A stretch of DNA of 11,549 nucleotides from CAYUCJ01 sp049282265. Lineage in GTDB: Bacteria > Desulfobacterota > DSM-4660 > Desulfatiglandales > Desulfatiglandaceae. The stretch spans positions 1-11,549 of the forward strand of contig JBAPTR010000348.1 of the NCBI GenBank assembly GCA_049282265.1. Direction: 5' to 3'. The position numbers and the translations under genes were made by a program. The notes below the pieces were generated by a model. The model did not search any database. It saw only the letters and a program-made list of their open reading frames with translations, and had not been told where the DNA came from. Below are positions 7,483 to 11,549 of the stretch, piece by piece (position 1 is the stretch's first letter; each line of letters opens with the position of its first letter).

Positions 7483-8502
7483 TTATTTCCCACCGGGAAA
7501 AAGGTCCCTATATTGACCGTACCCTTCCTTTTGCAGGTCCTCCATGGGGATGAATCGAAGGGCGGCAGAGTTGATGCAATATCTCAGATTGCCGGGTGGC
7601 GGTCCATCCGGAAAGACATGGCCCAGGTGAGAATCGCCGTGCAGGCTTCGAACCTCCGTACGAACCGTGAAAAATTTCCGGTCTTTCCTCTCAACTATTC
7701 CATTAGGCTCCAGGGGTTTCGAAAAACTGGGCCAGCCAGTCCCGGAATCGTACTTGTCCAGGGAACTGAACAAGGGCTCGCCCGAGACGATATCCACATA
7801 GATCCCTTCCCGCTTGTTGTCCCAGTAAGGGTTGTCAAACGCCGGTTCCGTACCGTCGCGCCGGGTTACCTTGAACTGGATCGGCGTCAATCTTTCCTCT
7901 AACACCTCGTCTTCGGGTTTGGCAAATCCCAAGTGACCCGAACGACCCGCGGGTGAAGCATCCCTGTCGCGCCAGACCTTTTTCAGAAACTGATCACGAC
8001 CTGAACCGCTGCGATAGAATTTGTACCGGAGCGCATGTGTCTTGTTGTAGTCCTGATGGTAATCTTCCGCCTTGAAAAATTGCTTAAAAGGGATGATTTC
8101 GGTCACAACCCGCTTTTGGAAAAGACCGGATTCCTGGAGAGCTTCTTTGGATGCCTCCGCCTCACGCCTCTGCTCATCGTCATGGTAAAATACGGCACTT
8201 CGATATTGGTCGCCCCTGTCCACGAACTGCCCGCCGGGATCGGTGGGATCAATGTGCCGCCAGAAGGCATCAAGCAGTTCTTTGTAGGAGATCTTGTCGG
8301 GATCAAAAAGGACCTGAACCGCTTCGATATGGCCCGTTCCCCCTGCAGAGACCTCCCTGTAGGTAGGGTTATCCTTGTGTCCGCCCGTGTATCCGGAGAT
8401 CACCTGAACAACGCCGGCAACCTTTTCAAGATCCGACTCGACACACCAAAAACACCCGCCGGCGAACGTAGCCGTCTGTAGTTTTCCGGATTCTTTTTCC
8501 AT
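7483..8502 (-). CDS. Bifunctional peptide methionine sulfoxide reductase MsrA/MsrB
   Basis: A 339-aa fusion that repairs both stereoisomers of methionine sulfoxide. The MsrA domain (about 8-165) has GGCFWC with catalytic C17; the MsrB domain (about 195-325) has HLGHVFPDGP (292-301) and RYCINS with catalytic C309. The MsrB part lacks the two CxxC zinc pairs and has SGTGWPSF (253-260), with T255 where many MsrB proteins have a resolving cysteine. C17, C20 and C309 are the only cysteines, so recycling must use C20 or an outside thiol. The frame is open to an ATG at 8646, but ATG 8502 has a good purine-rich site (GAGGAAGGG) and a promoter-like sequence lies between them. No export signal is seen, so it is cytoplasmic. 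It diverges from the molybdopterin oxidoreductase gene. Confidence 0.93.
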   Translation of the reverse strand: MEKESGKLQTATFAGGCFWCVESDLEKVAGVVQVISGYTGGHKDNPTYREVSAGGTGHIEAVQVLFDPDKISYKELLDAFWRHIDPTDPGGQFVDRGDQYRSAVFYHDDEQRREAEASKEALQESGLFQKRVVTEIIPFKQFFKAEDYHQDYNKTHALRYKFYRSGSGRDQFLKKVWRDRDASPAGRSGHLGFAKPEDEVLEERLTPIQFKVTRRDGTEPAFDNPYWDNKREGIYVDIVSGEPLFSSLDKYDSGTGWPSFSKPLEPNGIVERKDRKFFTVRTEVRSLHGDSHLGHVFPDGPPPGNLRYCINSAALRFIPMEDLQKEGYGQYRDLFPGGK

Positions 8503-8564
8503 AGTGTTTCCCTTCCTCTCTTCCCCTGCAAGGGTTTCATGGCCATCCCTCCCTTTGGAGAACA

Positions 8565-8576
8565 GGTTTGCAAACC
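8565..8576. promoter_or_regulatory. Perfect 12-bp palindrome, candidate operator
   Basis: GGTTTGCAAACC reads the same on both strands. It lies in the msrAB 5' leader, downstream of the proposed -10 (8599-8604) and upstream of the start at 8502. This is a suitable place for a repressor dimer to block transcription. No regulator gene is nearby and the motif is not one I can assign. Confidence 0.4.
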
Positions 8577-8598
8577 CTCCGGCCTGCCCCATTTTATA

Positions 8599-8627
8599 AA
8601 TATAAGCACTCGAAACGGCCATTTCAA
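8599..8627 (-). promoter_or_regulatory. Sigma70-type promoter for msrAB
   Basis: On the minus strand TTGAAA (8627-8622) is separated by 17 bases from TATATT (8604-8599). Transcription would begin near 8592, leaving a leader of about 90 nt before ATG 8502. It lies downstream of the longer possible start at 8646, which supports the shorter protein. Confidence 0.55.
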
Positions 8628-8652
8628 AAGGGAAAGGGTCCATCATCCGGGC

Positions 8653-8681
8653 TTTCCACGAACGCGCCTTTCTGGTATAAG
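8653..8681 (+). promoter_or_regulatory. Extended -10 promoter for the molybdopterin oxidoreductase
   Basis: TTTCCA (8653-8658), a 17-base spacer, then TATAAG (8676-8681) preceded by TGG, which fits an extended -10 element. It lies about 85 bases upstream of ATG 8766. The -35 matches the consensus at only 4 of 6 positions. It points away from the msrAB promoter-like sequence, so one regulator could act on both genes. Confidence 0.45.
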
Positions 8682-8765
8682 CATATAAAGATCAATAATT
8701 TTGCGGAGAGGGCCTGCTGGAAGTTGAACGCTAACCCAGCCTGAATGAAAAGAAGGGGAGATGGA

Positions 8766-9416
8766 ATGGAAAACCGGAGAAAGTTTCTACAGATAATGCT
8801 CAAATGCTTTACAGGTTTTGGCCTCTTGCTCAGCCCACTGTTCCATTCGGTCCGGGTGGTCTATGGAAAGGCAAAGCGAATCATCCTCCCCAAGGGCACG
8901 GAGATGGAGAGCCTGGTCGACAAAAACCCGGCTGAATTGGATACAAGAAACCTTGAAACGATCCCGCTCAAGGAATTTCGGACCATGGGCCTTTCGAATC
9001 AAGCCGTGAACCTGAAGGATTGGCGTCTCGAGGTGACGGGGCGAGTCAAAAAACCGTTGAGTTTGACTTATGCGCAGCTGCTGGCAAAACCCGCTTTTGA
9101 GAAAGACGTCCTCCTGATCTGTCCCGGGTTTTTCGCCAATTACGGCAGGTGGAAAGGCATTTCCCTCGGTAGACTGCTGGCTGAGGCGGGCATGGAAAAG
9201 GGTGTGACACAGGTCAGTTTTTCAGGGCCCGAGAATGAATATGAAAAAGTGGAGGCCTTTCCCCTGGAAGACGTTCTTTCCAACAAGGTCTTTCTGGCAT
9301 ACGGTGTCAATGGAAAAACCCTTCCGAAGAAGCATGGTTTTCCGCTGCGTGTGGTGGCGGAGGACCTGTTTGGTTTTCGCTGGGTCAAATATGTCTTCAA
9401 AGTCAAGGTGGTGTGA
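8766..9416 (+). CDS. Tat-exported molybdopterin-dependent oxidoreductase, sulfite-oxidase fold
   Basis: A 216-aa protein. The N-terminus NRRKFLQ (3-9) followed by a hydrophobic stretch (about 10-27) is a twin-arginine export signal, so the folded enzyme should act in the periplasm or membrane-anchored. The rest is a single sulfite-oxidase-type Mo-cofactor domain. C119 in LLICPGF is the expected Mo ligand; GRWKGISLGRLL (127-138), LAYGVNGKTL (177-186) and HGFPLRVV (190-197) are the other usual marks. It is shorter than MsrP/YedY and has no C-terminal dimerisation domain. No haem-binding MsrQ-like partner is seen nearby. ATG 8766 is preceded by AAGGGGAG at 5 bases; the upstream in-frame ATG at 8745 lacks a ribosome site. 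Next to msrAB, a role in reducing oxidised methionine or sulfur compounds is attractive but unproven. Confidence 0.85.
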   Translation: MENRRKFLQIMLKCFTGFGLLLSPLFHSVRVVYGKAKRIILPKGTEMESLVDKNPAELDTRNLETIPLKEFRTMGLSNQAVNLKDWRLEVTGRVKKPLSLTYAQLLAKPAFEKDVLLICPGFFANYGRWKGISLGRLLAEAGMEKGVTQVSFSGPENEYEKVEAFPLEDVLSNKVFLAYGVNGKTLPKKHGFPLRVVAEDLFGFRWVKYVFKVKVV

Positions 9417-9444
9417 CCGGCACCGGAAGAAACCAGGAAAATTC

Positions 9445-9471
9445 TTGACACTGGAAACAAATCTTTATAAC
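9445..9471 (+). promoter_or_regulatory. Candidate promoter for the ATPase/J-RodZ operon
   Basis: A perfect TTGACA (9445-9450) is followed after 15 bases by TATAAC (9466-9471). The spacer is shorter than the optimum of 17, but both boxes are strong and the surroundings are AT-rich. It is the only promoter-like sequence I see between 9416 and the ATPase gene. Confidence 0.5.
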
Positions 9472-9497
9472 TTTAAATCAATTTCAAAAAAATGCAG

Positions 9498-9561
9498 GCA
9501 TTTGCGCGCCGGGTTGGCAGGACGGAAAGTGCCATCCTGGTTTCCCGCCAGGTTCAAATGC
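9498..9561. repeat. 64-bp interrupted hairpin in the leader region
   Basis: The outer arms GCATTTG (9498-9504) and CAAATGC (9555-9561) enclose an inner stem CAGGACGG (9518-9525) with CCATCCTG (9532-9539), 7 of 8 paired around a 6-nt loop. It begins shortly after the proposed promoter, so it would be at the 5' end of the transcript. It may be a dispersed repeat or a leader structure. The rest of 9417-9736 shows only the promoter-like boxes and a possible leader ORF. Confidence 0.5.
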
Positions 9562-9642
9562 GTTCGGTAAAACCGGAAAACAGCACAAACCGAAACCAGG
9601 AAGAGAAGCAGATCGCGCATAAGATTGAACCCGGAGGTTCGC

Positions 9643-9753
9643 ATGATTGGGAAATACGGGATTTCCTTTGCTGGAACCACACGGCAACCAGGCGTATCAA
9701 GATCGGCCCCTTCGAGGGTCACCCAGAGGGTGCAAAGTGGAAAGTCAGGCTAG
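9643..9753 (+). CDS. Possible 36-aa leader ORF overlapping the ATPase start
   Basis: ATG 9643 has a strong ribosome-binding site, GGAGG at 9632-9636, with six bases to the start codon. The frame runs 36 codons to TAG at 9751-9753 and overlaps the GTG start of the ATPase gene by 17 bases. Translation through it could open or feed the downstream ribosome site at 9725-9730. The peptide is basic and rich in serine and glycine, with no recognisable domain and no attenuator-type codon run. It may be a coincidence of the leader sequence. Confidence 0.3.
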   Translation: MIGKYGISFAGTTRQPGVSRSAPSRVTQRVQSGKSG

Positions 9754-10678
9754 CCGAAAGCCCTCCCCAACCCCCGAGATCTGGGCGATCGGTGGGGGAA
9801 AGGGCGGCACGGGAAAGAGTTTCCTGATCAGCAGCATCGGTAATTGTCTGGCTCGACTGGGGAAAAGGATTGTATTGATCGATGCCGATTTTGGCGGTGC
9901 GAATCTGCATACCTTTCTGGGTATTGCCAGACCAGACCATTCGTTAACGGACTTTTTTGAAAAGCAGGTGCCTCTTGCCGACCTGGTAGTTGACAGCGGC
10001 ATCAATAATATGGGTCTGTTGATAGGGACCATTCATTCCCTGGCATCTGACAGTATGAAGTATACCCAGAAACTGAAACTGTTTCGGCATATCAAAGGCC
10101 TCGATGCGGACTATATCCTTCTTGATCTTGGCGCCGGGGCAACCCTTAATACACTGGATACATTCCTCCTTGCAGACAAAAAGATCATTGTCATCCTTCC
10201 TGAAATTACGGCTATTGAAAACAGCTACTATTTCTTGAAAAATGCCTTTTTTCGAAATCTGATGAAGACATTGGGAGACCATGGCTTCAAAGAGGTCGTT
10301 CAAGAGACGTGGAAAAACAAGGAGAAACACAATATAGGAAATCTGAACCAGCTCTTGGAATACCTCCGGAGTGTTTCTCCCATGCTGGAGAAGAGCATCA
10401 ATCAGGAGTTATCAACCTTCCGCGCCCATATCATCCTGAACCGAATCACAACGGGCGAGGAGGTAGCCATTGGAAGATCCGTCAAGAGTATTTGCAGGAA
10501 ATATTTCAGTGTGGACGCGAAATATGCCGGCTATGTTGAATACGATCCCATCATTCCCAGGTGCATCAACAAGAGGCAGCCCTTTATGCAGGCTTGTCCG
10601 GAATCCCGTTGTGCCGGGGAAATTGAGAGAGTCACAGAGAACCTTTTGGGTGGGAAGGACATGCAGTTAAGGGTATGA
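9737..10678 (+). CDS. MinD/FlhG-like P-loop ATPase
   Basis: A 313-aa ATPase of the MinD/ParA (SIMIBI) class. The deviant Walker A is KGGTGKS (22-28), with both the signature lysine K22 and K27. Switch I is DADFGGANLH (49-58) and Walker B is ILLDLG (127-132, D130). LPEITAIENSYYFLKNAFFR (154-173) matches the FlhG-like pattern PEPTSIENAY...K. The last 40 residues hold three cysteines (276, 287, 292). These ATPases switch between ATP-bound dimer and monomer to position or count cell structures; no amphipathic MinD tail is apparent. The frame is open back to TTG 9647, but the first 30 residues there look non-coding. GTG 9737 has AGAGGG six bases upstream and starts just before the conserved EIWAIGGGKGG. 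It is tightly linked to the J-RodZ gene, which is probably its partner. No flagellar or division genes are in view. Confidence 0.88.
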   Translation: MESQASRKPSPTPEIWAIGGGKGGTGKSFLISSIGNCLARLGKRIVLIDADFGGANLHTFLGIARPDHSLTDFFEKQVPLADLVVDSGINNMGLLIGTIHSLASDSMKYTQKLKLFRHIKGLDADYILLDLGAGATLNTLDTFLLADKKIIVILPEITAIENSYYFLKNAFFRNLMKTLGDHGFKEVVQETWKNKEKHNIGNLNQLLEYLRSVSPMLEKSINQELSTFRAHIILNRITTGEEVAIGRSVKSICRKYFSVDAKYAGYVEYDPIIPRCINKRQPFMQACPESRCAGEIERVTENLLGGKDMQLRV

Positions 10679-10680
10679 AC

Positions 10681-11232
10681 ATGCAATCAGAAGAATACAA
10701 AAGATATCTTGAGATCCTGGAAATCGGCCCCGGGGCCTCTTTCCTGGAAATTCGCGAAGCGTATCAGCATCTGAAGTCACTGTATTCAGAGGATTCCATC
10801 GTCACCCTTCCCATAAAAGATGAGGTTACGGAGGAGCGCAAAGGGGAAATACTCCGGGAAATCGAAGAAGCGTACCAGCTCCTGGCGGTGATCTACGAAA
10901 AGGAAAACCGTCGTGAAGGTGATGGGGAAAGCCCGCCTTCAGGCATTGGTGAGAGTGATCTGCCTCCTCTTGAGATTACAGATTTCAGCGGACAGACCCT
11001 GCGGGAAATAAGGGAGAGAAAAGGCATAGACCTCCACAATATCGCCCTTACCACAAGAATACAAATTCAACACCTGGAGAACATAGAGAATGAAGACTTC
11101 AATGCGCTTCCCCCCGAAACCTATGTCAGGGGTTTCGTGGTCAGCTATGCGAAAACTCTGAATCTTGACCCCGGTCAGGTCGCTGAAGACTATATGAAAA
11201 AATATCGCAAATGGAAGTATGGAGAGGATTGA
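10681..11232 (+). CDS. J-like / RodZ-type helix-turn-helix protein
   Basis: A 183-aa soluble protein. Residues 5-75 resemble a J domain: YLEILEIGPGASFLEIREAY, then helices to IEEAYQLLAVIY. The HPD tripeptide needed to stimulate DnaK is absent (SLYSED stands there), so it is probably a binding module. After a Gly/Pro/Ser-rich linker (79-98), residues 105-172 form a RodZ/Cro-type helix-turn-helix: LREIRERKGIDLHNIALTTRI and the following LENIE...LPPETYVRGFVVSYAKTLNLDP. RodZ uses this fold to contact MreB, not DNA. There is no transmembrane segment or RodZ periplasmic domain. ATG 10681 has TAAGGG seven bases upstream; ATG 10675, overlapping the ATPase stop, has it only one base away. The near-overlap implies coupled translation with the ATPase. 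The function is unknown. Confidence 0.85.
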   Translation: MQSEEYKRYLEILEIGPGASFLEIREAYQHLKSLYSEDSIVTLPIKDEVTEERKGEILREIEEAYQLLAVIYEKENRREGDGESPPSGIGESDLPPLEITDFSGQTLREIRERKGIDLHNIALTTRIQIQHLENIENEDFNALPPETYVRGFVVSYAKTLNLDPGQVAEDYMKKYRKWKYGED

Positions 11233-11245
11233 TTCCATTTTGCAT

Positions 11246-11549
11246 TCAAGATGATCCCAAAGTCCTTTTTCTCCTGTGGCAGAGGTATGTCCTTGTAGCG
11301 AGGATCAGGAGAACCGCGGAGATCAAGAAAACGTCGTCGACCTTCCCGGGAGAAAAATCCGGCATGAAGTAATAGGTGCAGCCGGCCAGGAAGAGACTCA
11401 CACGAAGGGCCCGGCCATATCCCGCAAAGGTGAAAACTCTGAGAAAAGTCAGGTAAAGGAAGACCCAGAAACCAAACAGTATAAGGTCCGCCACGTAAAG
11501 GTATTTTTGAGGGATGAGGTTTGACAGGCTTTTCAATGTCGTTTCAACA
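11246..11549 (-). CDS. Hypothetical membrane protein, 5' end outside window
   Basis: The frame stays open to the window edge, so only the C-terminal 101 residues are seen. Counting from the first codon in view there are three hydrophobic segments (about residues 20-42, 49-63 and 70-87), then a basic tail (HRRKR). The segment YYFMPDFSPGKVDD faintly recalls the PDFIPGLGxLDD motif of YkvA/DUF1232 proteins, but this is weak. The TTG at 11536 could be a start, yet no ribosome site supports it; a start beyond the window is more likely. It converges on the J-RodZ gene with 13 bases between stop codons. I do not recognise its function. Confidence 0.6.
   Translation of the reverse strand, partial: VETTLKSLSNLIPQKYLYVADLILFGFWVFLYLTFLRVFTFAGYGRALRVSLFLAGCTYYFMPDFSPGKVDDVFLISAVLLILATRTYLCHRRKRTLGSS

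Noticed and set aside
8503..8646. Longer MsrAB start at 8646
   Set aside because: The extra 48 residues show no signal peptide or domain, and a promoter-like sequence at 8599-8627 would place the transcript start downstream of 8646; ATG 8502 has a better ribosome site.
9465..9722. 85-codon minus-strand ORF with a hydrophobic stretch
   Set aside because: It crosses the hairpin and leader region and has no ribosome site; its sequence mirrors the inverted repeat. A real small membrane peptide is not excluded but is unsupported.
11276..11524. 82-codon plus-strand ORF at the right edge
   Set aside because: It is opposite a frame with clear membrane-protein character and translates to charged, featureless sequence; no ribosome site.

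Overview
The window looks like a chromosomal segment of a Desulfobacterota (former Deltaproteobacteria) bacterium. This rests on the mix of genes: an HAD/AIR-synthase fusion, a BmrCD-type exporter pair, and a MinD-like ATPase paired with a J-like/RodZ-like protein. Short palindromic repeats in the intergenic spaces fit too. No marker gene fixes the taxon, so this is inference from content. No rRNA, tRNA, transposase or CRISPR array was seen.

Layout. Bases 1-409 hold no convincing gene but two structured repeats: five consecutive hairpins (25-191) and a 144-bp element with 18-bp terminal inverted repeats (249-392). A minus-strand gene (410-2026) joins an HAD phosphatase domain to a HypE/PurM-like ATP-binding domain. 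Divergent from it, on the plus strand, lies an export block (2107-7478): two ABC half-transporters that complement each other's degenerate ATPase motifs, then a 12-helix MFS transporter. A REP-doublet (REPIN-like) sequence sits between the two ABC genes.

A fused methionine sulfoxide reductase MsrAB (7483-8502, minus) converges on the MFS gene. It diverges from a small Tat-exported molybdopterin oxidoreductase (8766-9416, plus). The space between them has a promoter-like sequence for each direction and a perfect 12-bp palindrome. The pair may handle oxidised methionine or sulfur inside and outside the cytoplasmic membrane; that is a hypothesis.

From 9417 to 9736 there is a promoter-like sequence, a hairpin and a possible leader ORF. 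Then come two tightly linked plus-strand genes: a MinD/FlhG-like P-loop ATPase (GTG start, 9737-10678) and a soluble protein with a J-like region and a RodZ-like helix-turn-helix (10681-11232). They probably act together in localisation, cell-envelope or gene control. The right edge holds the 3' part of a minus-strand membrane protein.

The points most worth a second look are the hairpin array and its apparent nested origin, the HAD-AIR fusion, the ATPase/J-RodZ pair, and the MsrAB/molybdoenzyme divergon.
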